A stretch of 64,000 bases of DNA from Tridacna crocea. Lineage: Eukaryota; Mollusca; Bivalvia; Cardiida; Cardiidae. A program made the position numbers and the translations under genes. The stretch spans positions 40,488,619 to 40,552,618 of the forward strand of contig OX031071.1 in the NCBI GenBank assembly GCA_943736015.1. Reading direction: 5' to 3'. Below are positions 43,109 to 53,500 of this stretch, in pieces; the first letter of the stretch is position 1; each line of letters begins with the position of its first letter. Below the pieces are notes generated by a model that was not told where the DNA came from, made no database searches, and saw only the letters and a program-made list of their open reading frames with translations.

Positions 43109-44365
43109 ATGGAAAATTCAAGTACTGACGAGAAGGCTCTGCTAACACAGCTCAACGATGAACGAGCATTGCAGATGATACCAGTTATGGTATACCTAGG
43201 TCTGCTGATGGTGTTTGGCATTACTGGAAACGTGATGGTCTGTTATTTCTATGGCTACAAAACTAAACACACGTCTAATACCGTCTTTATCATCGGTTTG
43301 GCGATTTTTGACCTGGTAACCTGTACCATGACCATTCCAATAGATATCTACGACCTCCGATATTTTCACATGTTTTACGACGCCGGTGCTTGCAAGGCGA
43401 TGCGATTCATTGGCCACGTGGCTTCGGATGCTAGTATCATGATTTTGTTTGCCATTGCTATTGATCGATATAGACGTATATGCCGACCTTTTATCGCACA
43501 GTTTGACCTTAAAGATGCTGCCAAGGCTCTGGTGATTTCGATTGTTGTTTCGATTATTTTTTCATGGCCGGCGTTGATTTTGTATCTTCCGGAGAGAGTT
43601 TTAGTACAGAATGACTTTAATGTAACGATATACGGAAGTGACTGCACGACTACCAGAACAGGCAAGTTACGTGTATTCTTATGGGTGTTTAACGGCATTT
43701 ACTTACTTGCTTTCATTGTTTCGGTGATTTTGTTAGGTGTTATGTACTATGGAATTGGAAAGGTGTTATACAAGCACAATCAATCCAAGAAAAGATACAC
43801 CAAACCTTCTCAAAGCTGTAAGTCGGTGATACGAAACGTTCCTAAACCGGAAGCGGACACGGGGTATACGATAGATTGTCAAATGGAAAATGAAACTGAA
43901 ATTATGGAATTACAAGAAACTGATACGAATGAAGCCATACCACGTGATGTTAATTCAATAAAACCCGACGTAGAAATTGCAACAGTGACTAAGCAAGAGG
44001 AATTTAGACCGAAAACAGCTGTGGAAAAGTCAGCCCAGATCGACAGAAAGACGATAAAATATACAATTGTCATGTTGTCTATTACTGTAGTATTTATAAT
44101 AAGCTATCTGCCACATTTGATCTTGGCAATATGGCGGGCCTTCGCGGGCTCGCACGAGGCTAACTGGTTATCGGACACAGGCCTGGTGGTTTTCCAGATT
44201 GGCCTGCGGTCCTATATGTTGAATTCCGCGATTAACCCATTTCTCTATGGGTTCTTTAATTCGAGATTCAGAGATTTTTTCTATGGAGTTTTTTGTGGAT
44301 GTTGCATGCCGGCTTTGAGAGGTAATAGGACTTCATCCAGTTCAGTTAGACGAAGCAGAAATTAG
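43109..44365 (+). CDS. Class A (rhodopsin-like) G-protein-coupled receptor, single coding exon
   Basis: 418 residues, seven hydrophobic helices. Landmarks: GN at 40-41 in TM1, Asp68 in the LAxxD position of TM2, Cys95 at the top of TM3 and Cys179 in loop 2 (the usual disulphide), DRY at 119-121 followed by RRICRPF, Trp153 in TM4, a TM6 SYLPHL in place of CWxP (332-335), and NPFLY at 376-380 in TM7. N-glycosylation sites at Asn3 and Asn171. Loop 3 is long (about 222-312), polar and acidic, and the tail has Cys396/398/399 for likely palmitoylation, then a Ser/Arg-rich end. It lacks the TM3 Asp pattern of a clear amine receptor, so an orphan peptide-type receptor is plausible. The ligand cannot be named. 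Signals by G proteins at the plasma membrane (family knowledge). Confidence 0.92.
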   Translation: MENSSTDEKALLTQLNDERALQMIPVMVYLGLLMVFGITGNVMVCYFYGYKTKHTSNTVFIIGLAIFDLVTCTMTIPIDIYDLRYFHMFYDAGACKAMRFIGHVASDASIMILFAIAIDRYRRICRPFIAQFDLKDAAKALVISIVVSIIFSWPALILYLPERVLVQNDFNVTIYGSDCTTTRTGKLRVFLWVFNGIYLLAFIVSVILLGVMYYGIGKVLYKHNQSKKRYTKPSQSCKSVIRNVPKPEADTGYTIDCQMENETEIMELQETDTNEAIPRDVNSIKPDVEIATVTKQEEFRPKTAVEKSAQIDRKTIKYTIVMLSITVVFIISYLPHLILAIWRAFAGSHEANWLSDTGLVVFQIGLRSYMLNSAINPFLYGFFNSRFRDFFYGVFCGCCMPALRGNRTSSSSVRRSRN

Positions 44366-44484
44366 CTTTCAGCATGCCCTACGTGGTTGCTAATGTATTT
44401 ACAAAGTAGTGCAGACGAAGATCGGCTGGAACATAAGTGCAGTCTCATTTGGATATAAGTTACGCTCTGGTTACTAACTCCTCT

Positions 44485-44679
44485 GGGTCCGTATTCACCA
44501 ACCATTCTTAAGAACGTTCTTTGTCTTATTCTTCAAGATTTTTTGACAGTGAACGTAACAGAACTTCTGATTGGCTAAACCGAATGGTTTAGCCAATCAG
44601 AAGTCCTGTTACTTTCACACTGACGACATTCTGAATAAGACTAAGAATGTTCCAAAACTGGTTGGTGCATACGGACCCT
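44485..44679. mobile_element. Palindromic MITE (gggtccgtattcacc ends)
   Basis: 'gggtccgtattcaccaacca' / 'tggttggtgcatacggaccc' termini, 'taagaacgttctttgtctta' arms and the 'ctgattggctaaaccg' central hairpin. A 3' neighbour of the GPCR. Confidence 0.85.
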
Positions 44680-44737
44680 GATAAAAAGAATCCTAAAGAA
44701 AAGCATTATAGGTGTCCTGACCGTCGCAATGTACCTA

Positions 44738-44962
44738 ACTCTTGTGTGGTGTCCGTGGTCGTGAGGTAGAGCGTCGGCCTCGTAACCATAAGGTCCTGAG
44801 TTCGATACCAGGGAGCGGGTATTAACTTTGGGAATTTTCATTGGTTTGCACGTTCGACAAGAATACTAGTGTAGTTCCCGGCTAGGAGAATCAAGAGAAA
44901 TTAGTATAAGTTGTTAGAATTTGTTCTCAATCGATGTAAAATGGATATGTTTAAACTAAAAC
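44738..44962 (+). mobile_element. SINE with tRNA-Thr-like head
   Basis: 'gtggtcgtgaggtagagcg' A box, anticodon-loop-like 'cctcgtaacc', B box 'ctgagttcgataccagg', then an unrelated body to about 44960. No 3' acceptor pairing, so not a tRNA gene. Confidence 0.7.
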
Positions 44963-44966
44963 TCAC

Positions 44967-45185
44967 TCTTACGAACAAAGTCCATGACAAGGAAACAAAT
45001 GAACAAACGCATAACCGAAATACAGGGACTGTGGACAGGATTCGAACCTAGAACGCCAGGACGAATAGCCAACACAATAACTTATATCAACCACAGAGCT
45101 AAAGAGAATTCTCCCTCGCGCAGTTGTAAGGTATTGTATTTAAACCGTGTTGAAGCCATGCATGAAGTAGTGTTCTCCCGTAACA
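44967..45185 (-). mobile_element. tRNA-derived SINE, copy of the 9443 family
   Basis: 'cttacgaacaaagtccatga' to 'gtgttctcccgtaacac'. Minus-strand B box 'aggttcgaatcctg'. Confidence 0.7.
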
Positions 45186-45281
45186 CTAACATAATGTCAA
45201 AAATGGGTTAAGCACTACACAGCCATATAGTACAAACACAAGAACAACACCATATTCTATACAAAGTGGATGATCAACTTG

Positions 45282-46155
45282 TGGTGTGTGATATGAAAAA
45301 ATCTGACACTAGAATGGGGTGTGACTCGTTTTTTCAACCGCATTACATCCCATTCTAGTGTCCGGACTCATTTTGTCAACCGCATTACACCCCATTCTAG
45401 TGATCGAACTCGTTTTTTCCGACCGCATCAAACCCCATTCTAGTGTTCGAACTCGTTTTTTTCGACCGCATCACACCCCATTCTAGTGTTCGGACTCGTT
45501 TTCTTAAACTGCATCATACCGATGCTAGCGTTCGGACTAGTTTTTTCAACCGCATCACACCCCATGCTAGTGTTTGGACTCGTTTTTTCTAATAGTATTA
45601 CACCGCATGCTAGTGTTTGGACTCGTTTTTCCAATATTATTACACCCCATTCGGACTCGTTTTATTTTTTTCAACCGCATCACACCTCATTCTAGTGTTT
45701 AGACTCGTTTTTTTTCAACCGCATCTCACCTCATTCTAGTGTTTGGACTCGTTTTTTTTTCTTTTTTTCAACCGCATCACACCCCATTCTAGTGTTCCGA
45801 CTCGTTTTTTCAACAGCATTACACCCCATTCCAGTGTTCGGACAAGTTTTTTCAACCGCATCACAGCCCATTCTAGTGTTCGGACTCGTTTTTCCAACCT
45901 TATCACGTCCCATTCTAGTCTTCGGACTCGTTTTGTCAACCGCATCACACCCCATTCTGGTGTTCGGACTCGTTTTTCAACCACATCACAGCCCATTCTA
46001 GTGTTCGAACTCGTTTTTTCAACCGCATCACACGCTGTTCTAGTGTTGGGATTCGATTTTTTCAATCGCATCAGACCCCATTCTAGAGTTCGGACTCGTT
46101 TTTTCAACCTCATTACACCTCATTGTAGTGACAGATTTTTCATATCACGCACAAA
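45282..46155. repeat. 46-bp minisatellite bounded by inverted ends
   Basis: About 18 units of 'ctagtgttcggactcg', a T run and 'caaccgcatcacacccc'. The array is framed by 'gtgatatgaaaaaatctgac' (45289) and 'gacagatttttcatatcac' (46131). Confidence 0.9.
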
Positions 46156-46466
46156 CAGTTGATTATTCTTTTCAATTTATTCCTAATTCATCATTTTTCG
46201 TTCTGATTCTAGTAATTACCAAGAACGGTAAACTATGAGCAATGTAGGAAAAAAGTAGTTCCGGCAAAATTCTAAAACTATATCGTCACTATTGATCATA
46301 CCATATTTTTTTATCACTAGTGGTTTTATCTTCACTGAAATCCCAGTAATTCACTGTTAGGAGTATGATAAAATGTATACCAGCTAGATGACATACAGGC
46401 AAATGGAGGCCCGCTCTTTAACCCTTATCCTGCTAAATAACTAAAATTAAATTTTCAATTCGATAT

Positions 46467-46500
46467 TAAAGGTGGGTATTTAGAATTTTTACATCTCTCC

Positions 46501-46581
<81 letters not shown>

Positions 46582-47059
46582 TGAAATCCATGTGAAAAAA
46601 TAATAAAAATCATCAATAATTAAGATTCGTAAACTTACAAAAAAAAATGATGGTGTTCCCTTAGAAGGCTACGTAGCCTCTTAAGGTATTTTTAGATTTC
46701 TCGCCGAAAGTCAATAAAGCATTGTGGGAATGTCAAGTGACTGGCACGTGACTCATAACGCTTAAATTCCATTACATAACAAACATGTAATAATTATCTT
46801 CCATAATGTCTTCTTCGGACCCTATGTTTGAAACTTTGTCTGTGTATTCCTGTATGTAAATGCGCGAATTTATCATCTAAAAATAGAACTTGTCTCCCGT
46901 TGGTGTCAACCTGGGCCGTAGTAAATCTCTAATTTCTCGCGTTGTCTGATGGTTTTCGACTACTGGGGTTTTATGAACGAAAATTAAAAGGCTTTGGGAG
47001 TATAAGTATTTTTTTTTTTTGTAAAACTTTCGTCCCAAAATCTGAAAGGCCACCTTTAA
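46467..47059. mobile_element. Q7 element nested in M2
   Basis: TTAA at 46467-46470 and 47056-47059, termini AAGGTGG / CCACCTT. Contains a long (AT)n tract. Confidence 0.85.
46496..46579. repeat. (AT)n microsatellite
   Basis: About 40 AT units expanded from the short 'atatatat' present at the same place in other Q7 copies (14630, 25380). Confidence 0.95.
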
Positions 47060-47215
47060 TAACCTAAATTATGGTGTTTCAATGTTGTGCTTTTGGCAAT
47101 TATATTTCCTTATCGGACAGTGTAGATCAAAGATCAGACTGCACGTTCTGTGCAGTCTGATCTTGATCTACACTGTCCGCAAAAGGTCAGCGAGTCGCGC
47201 TTAGCAGCCAAGGGG

Positions 47216-47625
47216 TTAACTTTTTACCAAACGACACAATTTTAGACTGGTCTTAATTGAAAGAATTAGCAGACGACAATTAGAATGTAACGCAAAAATT
47301 AAATCTTATAAACAATTTTTGTAAAAAGAAGAAAGTATTTTGGAAAAAGGGAGAAAATGCTGATAGCTAGCATTTTTCACCTTTTCTCCGAAATGTTTCA
47401 AAAGATTTCTGTCCTGGGGTCGTTAAGTCTTCATCAAACGTCAAAATTTTATACTGGTCCATTTTGAAAGCATTTGCAGGCGACAAAATAAAAGTAACTG
47501 AAAATTTGAAAATTGTTTTGTGAAGGGTAGAAAACATTGTGGGAAAAATGGAGAAAATGCTGGTAACAAGCATTTTCTCCTTTTCCCACAATGTTTTCCA
47601 AAGGCTTCGTGTGGCAGAGGGTTAA
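47216..47625. mobile_element. Two adjacent M1 MITEs
   Basis: The first shares its left TTAA (47216-47219) with the right end of M2. The second ends in TTAA 47622-47625. Hairpins near 47338-47397 (imperfect) and 47528-47598. Confidence 0.75.
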
Positions 47626-47769
47626 TCATCACTTCCTCTATTTTGTTGTTGTTGTTGTTGTTGCTGTTGTATTGTCATTATCATTTTTCTATATGTCATT
47701 TAAGAAATATAATCTTTAATCGCAATATTTTCGTTTTTCTTCATTATCACTTTCACATGCAATTCAGAC

Positions 47770-47975
47770 TTTTAACAACTTTGAAGAAAAAGGCTTGAGA
47801 AAAATTATGGTAAAAGGACAAAATGCTGGTAAACAGCATTTTCTTCTTTCCCAAAATGTTTTTTTTTTTTTACCCTATTAAAGACAAAAATTATCATTTT
47901 AGCTGCATTTCACTAGCCACAATGTTCTAAGTTTCTCAATTCAAAAATTTTGTTCTCCAGCACGGAGTTAATTTT
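47770..47975. repeat. M1 MITE, degraded
   Basis: Hairpin 'aaaggacaaaatgctggtaa' / 'cagcattttcttctttccca'; ends diverged. Confidence 0.6.
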
Positions 47976-48079
47976 TCTTCAACATCTTTTTTGAAAAAAA
48001 ACTCTTGTAACCAAACAAAATTAAATAACATTAAGACCGACAAAATGCACAACGGACAACGACAATAAGTTGTAGAATC

Positions 48080-49245
48080 CACTTAGAATTGTTGTAGAAT
48101 TAGTTCAAGTTAGTTGAAGAATCAACTCGTTCTTCTTGTAGAATCAACTTGCTGTTGTCGTAGAATCAACTCGCTTTTGTTGTGGAATCAACTCCCTCTT
48201 GTCGTAGAATCAATTCACTCTTGTCATAGAATCAACGCACTCTTGTCGTAGAATCAACTCAAATTTGTCATAGAATCAACTCCCTCTTGTCGTAGAATCA
48301 ACTCACTCTTGTCGTAGAATCAACTCACTCTTGTTGTAGAATCAACTCGCTTTTGTCGTATAATCATGTCCCTCTTGTAGTAGAATCAATTTACTCTTTT
48401 TGTAGAATCAACTCGCTCTTGTTGTAGAATCAAGTCACTCTTGTTGTACAATCACCATACTTTTGTTGCAGTATTTATTCCCTCTTTTCATAGAATCAAG
48501 TCGCTCTTGTCATAGAATCAACTTGCTCTTGTAGTATCAACTCTTGATGTAGGATCTACTCGCTGTTGTTGTAGAATCAACTTGGTGGTATTTCTTTGTG
48601 TGTGTGCAGAAACAACTCGTTTTTTATTTATATATTCAACTCTTGCTGGAGAATCATCCGGCTTTTTTTGTAAAATGGACAGCTCTTGTTTTAGAATCAA
48701 CTCACTCTTGATGACGAATCGTCTAGCTTTTGTAGTAGAATCGACTTGCTTTTATTGTAGAATCAGGCTGATCTTATTGTAGAATCAATTTATTTTTGTT
48801 GTAGAATCGGCTCAGGGTTGTTTTAAAACCGACTCAATCTAGATATAGGATTCCTTAAGGTTGGTCATAGAATCAATTCGTTTTTGCTGTAGGGTTTGCT
48901 TAGTATACTTAAAATATAGACAAATTATAGTTGCAGAATCGCCTGAATTTAGTTATAGAATCGACGCATGGTAGTTGTAGAATCGGCTGGATTTGTTGTA
49001 GAATTGATTCGGTTTAGTTGTAGAATTCACTTGCTTTAGTTGTAGAATGAACTTACCTTAATTGTGGAATCTGCTATATTTAATCGTAGAATCGACTGTG
49101 TTTAGTTGTAAAATTAACTTTGTTTAGTTGTAGAATCAAATTTGCAACAACGACTTTGTGTAGTTTTAGATTCAACTATGTTTTTTTTTGGAATCGACTT
49201 GCTTTAGTTTTGCTTGTAAAATTGTCAAAAAGCTTACTTTAGATT
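48080..49245 (+). repeat. Minisatellite, about 22-bp unit (gtagaatcaactcgctcttg)
   Basis: About 45-50 units. The left two thirds are 'gtagaatcaactc(g/a)ctcttgt'. The right third drifts to 'tagttgtagaatcgactt'. Distinct left and right dialects suggest expansion from the left. Confidence 0.9.
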
Positions 49246-49273
49246 TACAATCTGTCCAATTTAAATAAATCAT

Positions 49274-49755
49274 TTTATTTCATGCCTTCCGGTAGGATAT
49301 CGAGAAATAGCAGTGAAAATATTTTTCGATCTTACACTGGTACCACCAGTGAAAATACCGATTTTCACGTTCTTGTTGCCTAGGTAAATTGCGCGCGCCT
49401 AACAACCAGATGGGAAATATGACGTCATATACCTTACATTTCTCGCGCTTGACGTAGCGTTGCTATGCGGGAGGGGTACGCCACAGGGAATAAGGGAAAA
49501 TAACTGTACTGAATTTTGATAAAGCTCCTCCAAGAAAGGGTTAAAATCATAAAATAAATAGAATTTTTTTTTTCTTTTTTTTTTTGTGTGTGTGTGTGTG
49601 AAAGATCGAAATTTATTTCATCTTGTGAGCACCATTGGTAATATTTTCAAGAGTGGCGCAGCTGCGCCACTCTTGAAAATATTACCGATGGTGTCCACTC
49701 GATGAAATAAATTTCGATCTTTCACCGAAAAAAACAAATATCCTCTATGTCTTTG
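49274..49755 (+). mobile_element. CF foldback element
   Basis: 'catgccttccggtaggat' arm, CRE 'tatgacgtcatat' (about 49429), hairpin 'attttcaagagtggcgcagc' / complement, end 'atatcctctat'. Confidence 0.85.
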
Positions 49756-49854
49756 TTGACAAATATCCAGTTGGGCATTACAACTATAACATAAACTAAG
49801 TTTCAGCACAATAATACATGTGACGATAGTGTAACAAAGTGAAAATGCTCCTTA

Positions 49855-50030
49855 TCCCTTATTCTGCTAAATAACTAAAATTGAATATCTCCTTATCGGA
49901 CAGTGTAGATCCAAGATCAGACTGCACGTTCTGTGCAGTCTGATCTTGGATCTACACTGACCGCAAAAGGTCAGTGAGTCTTGGATCTACACTGTCCACA
50001 AAAGGTCAGTGAGTCGCGCTTGGGATTATG
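49855..50030. mobile_element. M2 element, 3' part duplicated
   Basis: Hairpin 49895-49965. The 'ttggatctacactg...aaggtcagtgagtc' stretch occurs twice (49945-49980, 49981-50016). Confidence 0.75.
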
Positions 50031-50115
50031 AGTATTGTCTCGTTTTTCAAACTATTTCAAAAACATTGCCCCCTACAATGCAAGTAGAACAAGGATCTCC
50101 ATGGATGGTAACAAG

Positions 50116-50536
50116 TTACAGATCTTTTCTCCTCCAGTTTTCCCAAATCAATCTATATTGGTAAGTCGGGCGATGTGTCCGTGCCAGAAGCTCTTGGATC
50201 CTACAATAACGTTGAATGGCGTCTGGCAGCCCGGCTAGTCGGCTATGTGTTGAAAACTGTATGTTCCGGAAATGACGTATTAGACTGGATGACAAAATTG
50301 TTTCAAGCGCCTCAAACTCGCACCCTTCGCAGTTAAATGTTATAAGATCGACATCGAAAAATCCGACACCAATTTTCATCAGGAACTCTGTTGCATTCAT
50401 AAGATAAAGGGGAACCATGCGATTTTGTGTACCGGAAGTAGATGAAAATTTACTGGTTGCGCATGCGTTGTTTCCTTCTGATGATACCATGACGAGTTCA
50501 TTCTTCACACCAAGGCCGAGGTTTATAACGTTTACT
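50116..50536 (-). CDS. METTL24-like gene, last exon
   Basis: Acceptor ATTTCAG at 50538-50537, stop TAA 50118-50116. Encodes VNVINLGLGVKNE, the NCEGCEFE motif and the C-terminal RYCRIQELLARTHRP block. Confidence 0.88.
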
Positions 50537-53500
50537 CTGAAATGATGTCATAAATACTGGTATGTTTTGTTAAAGTGACAATAAAGGCCAAAATGAAACA
50601 AAGCTGGTGTTTAAATTCATATTAATTTATATCACACAATTTAAAAATATGGAAACTATTGTAAAAATGACAGTCTGGCATTGTACGGTCGGAAGGTGTT
50701 TGTTGCTAACAGAGGAAATTTCAAAAACTAGGTTAAAACCTGTCAGGTAGCTGTGTGTTTTGTTTGCTTTTCACCTGATTTCAAAATTGTTTTTCTACCA
50801 GCGACAAATACATGGCCCGACTACACATTAACAGATTATCATTTCCATAGTATTTTCCATACTTTTAGACTGTTTAATCTAATTTCTAATGTATTGTGAC
50901 AACTGCATTAAAATTTTGGTTTCTTCTGGGCCTTTTACCCAATACCACAGAATCCCTACTTTTGACGACCCTGAGAAAGAAGCCTTTCTCGAAAATTTGG
51001 AGTTTGTTTAGTGAAGGGTAGAAAACATTCTGGGAAAAGGAGAAAACCAGCATTTTCTCCTTTTCCCACACCGTTTTCTACTCTTCACAAAACAAATTTA
51101 AAATTTTCAGTCGCTTTCATTTGGTCGTCTTCAAATGATTTCTATTTGGACAAGCCTAAAATATTGTCGTTTGGTAATGAGTTAATATTATTTAGTCCTT
51201 TCCCTAGAAAGAAGATTAGTGTTAATGCATTAGGACTTTTCCACTTGACAAAAAAAATACCTGCAAACCAGCTATTGAAATAATAATGGCCTGCAACACG
51301 TGAAAAGGGACATTCGGACATCTGCGTAAAGTGTCGTCTCGGATCAGCCTGCGCAGGCTAATCCGAGATGGCACTTTCCGTTTTAATGCAATTTTCTATT
51401 TTGCGCATGTCTACTGTAGCACAAAATCTAATGTAGTCGTAAAATGCCGTCTCGGATTAGCCATCGCGGACTGCGCAGGCTGATCCAAGACGACACTTTA
51501 CGCAGATGTCCGAATGTCCCTTTTCGCGTGTTGCACTCCAATTATAGTCCTTCTAGCATTCGTGAGAATATTCTTAGTCTTATTCTCCAAGGTTTTCTAA
51601 ATTTGTAAGTAACACAACTTCTGATTGGCTAAATCTTTGTCAAGGTCGTTAAGATTTGTCAATGTCGTTAAAATTTGTCAAGGTCGTTAAAATTTGTCAA
51701 GGTCGTTAAAATTTGTAATGGTCGTTAAATTTGTCTATGGTGTTAAAATTCGTCAAGGTCGTTAAATTTTGTCAAGGTCGTTAAAATTTATAATGGTCGT
51801 TAAAATTTGTCTATGGCGTTAAAATTTGTCAAGGTCGTTATAATTCGTCAAGGTCGTTAAAATTCGTCAATGTTGGTAAAATTCGTCAAGGTCGTTAAAA
51901 TTCGTCAAGGTCATTAAAATTCGCCAATATCGTTAAAAATCGTGTTTATGAGGTGCAGGAGATGGGGAGAGGATTTAAGTAAGCGTTGTATAAAACCTAC
52001 CTTGTATTATTTTGGAAACGTTGTTTTAAGGCGGCAGCATACTCTTCCAACGGTTCTAGAATGATAAACTGCGGATTGTACAGCCGGACAAATTCTTCTG
52101 CGTCATTACCTTTGTTGCCTGTGAAGTACAAAAATATGCTGTTGTTAGTGTTGGTGATGACCCGGATGCTACTCATGCTGCAATAGCGGACATTGTTGTT
52201 GCTGCTGTTGATGGCAGTGTCGGAGATGGTGTTGTCGTAGTTACTGGTGATGGTGCTGGTGTCGACGATATTGTTATAGTTGGTGGTGGTGATAATGGCG
52301 GTGGCGTCGTTCTCTTTGGTGGTGGTTGTATTGGTTGTTGTGGTTTCGTAGATGTTGTTGTTGTAGTGGTGGATGTGGTGGTATCGTAGTTATTGGTGAT
52401 GATGGAGGAGGTGGTGTAGTCGATGTTGTTGTTGTTGGTGGTGGTGATGTCGTCGTCAATATTGTGTCTGTTGTTGGTTGTAATAATGGTGGTGGTTTCG
52501 ATTTTTTCGGTGATGATTGTATTGGTTGTTGTGTTTTCGTTGTTGTTGTTGATGGTTGTGGTGGTGATGTCGTCGATATTGTTGTTTTTGTTGTTGGTTG
52601 TGATAATGGTGGTGGTGTCGTTCTTTTCGGTGATGATTGTATTGGTTGTTGTAGTTTCTTTGTTGTTGTTGATAGTAGTGGTGGTGATCTCGTCGATCTT
52701 GTTGTTTGTGTTGTTGGTTGTAATAATGGTGGTGGCGTCTTTCTTTTCGATGATGATTGTATTGGTAGTTGTGGTTTCGTTGTTGTTGTTGTTGACGGTG
52801 GTGGATGTGATGCCATTGATATTGTTGTTTTTGTTGTTGGTTGTAATAATGGTGGTTGTGTCGTTCTTTTCGGTAATGAATGTATTGGTTGTTGTGGATT
52901 CGTTGTTGTTGTTGTTGATAGTGGTGGTGGTGATCTCGTTGATATTGTTGTTTTTTTTGTTGGTTGTAATAATGGTGGTGGTGTCGTTCTTTTCGGTAAT
53001 GAATGTATTGGTTGTTGTGGATTCGTTGTTGTTGGTAGTGATGGAGGTGGTAGTTATTGTTGATGGTGGTAGTGGTGTTGTTTTTCTTTTTGTTGTTGGT
53101 GGTAATAATGGTGGTGGCGTCGTTCTTTTTAGCGGTGGTTGTATTGGTGGTTGTTGTTTTATTGTTGAAATTGTTTTTAGTAGTGGTGGAGGTGGTGGTG
53201 TCGTAGTTATTGGTGATGGTGGAGGTAGTGGTGTCGTAGATGTTGTTGTTGTTTTCGTTGATGGTGGTAATAATGGTGGGAGTGTCGTTCTTTTTTGTGG
53301 TAGTTGTGGTGGTTGTAGTTTCGTTGTTGTTTGTGGTGGTGTTGGTGATTGTAGGGGTGTAGGTGTCGTAGTTTTTTTATGATGGTGGAGGTGGTGGTGA
53401 CGTCGATGTAGTCGTTGGCGGTGCTAGTGATGTCATCATCGATGTTTTGGTTGTTGTTGATGGTGATAGTAATAATGGTGATAGTATAGTTCTTTTTGGT

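Larger units (their letters stand above)
46418..47219. mobile_element. M2 element interrupted by Q7
   Basis: M2 left part 46418-46470 ('ttaacccttatcctgctaaa', 'ttcaattcgatattaa'). Q7 insert 46467-47059. M2 right part 47056-47219 with the hairpin at 47110-47180. TTAA flanks both layers. Confidence 0.85.

Noticed and set aside
43375..43698. 107-codon minus-strand frame opposite the GPCR
   Set aside because: Shadow of the GPCR coding sequence; no domain.
44738..44962. Candidate tRNA genes (also at 7440, 56137, 60155 and others)
   Set aside because: A and B boxes are present but acceptor stems do not pair and inserts are too long. Each is followed by a conserved non-tRNA body, so they are SINE heads or relics.
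45440..46162. Frames of up to 139 codons on both strands across the 46-bp repeat
   Set aside because: Periodicity comes from the minisatellite (46 bp is not a multiple of three, so frames rotate); no start context or domain.
48080..49245. Regular short repeats resembling a CRISPR array
   Set aside because: Units are contiguous with no unique spacers, and the genome is eukaryotic.
52326..53382. Open frames of 319 and 245 codons on the plus strand, rich in Val/Leu and Gly/Val
   Set aside because: They lie wholly inside a GT/GGT triplet tract. All frames are open because the repeat lacks stop triplets, and the tract is an intron of the minus-strand methyltransferase.
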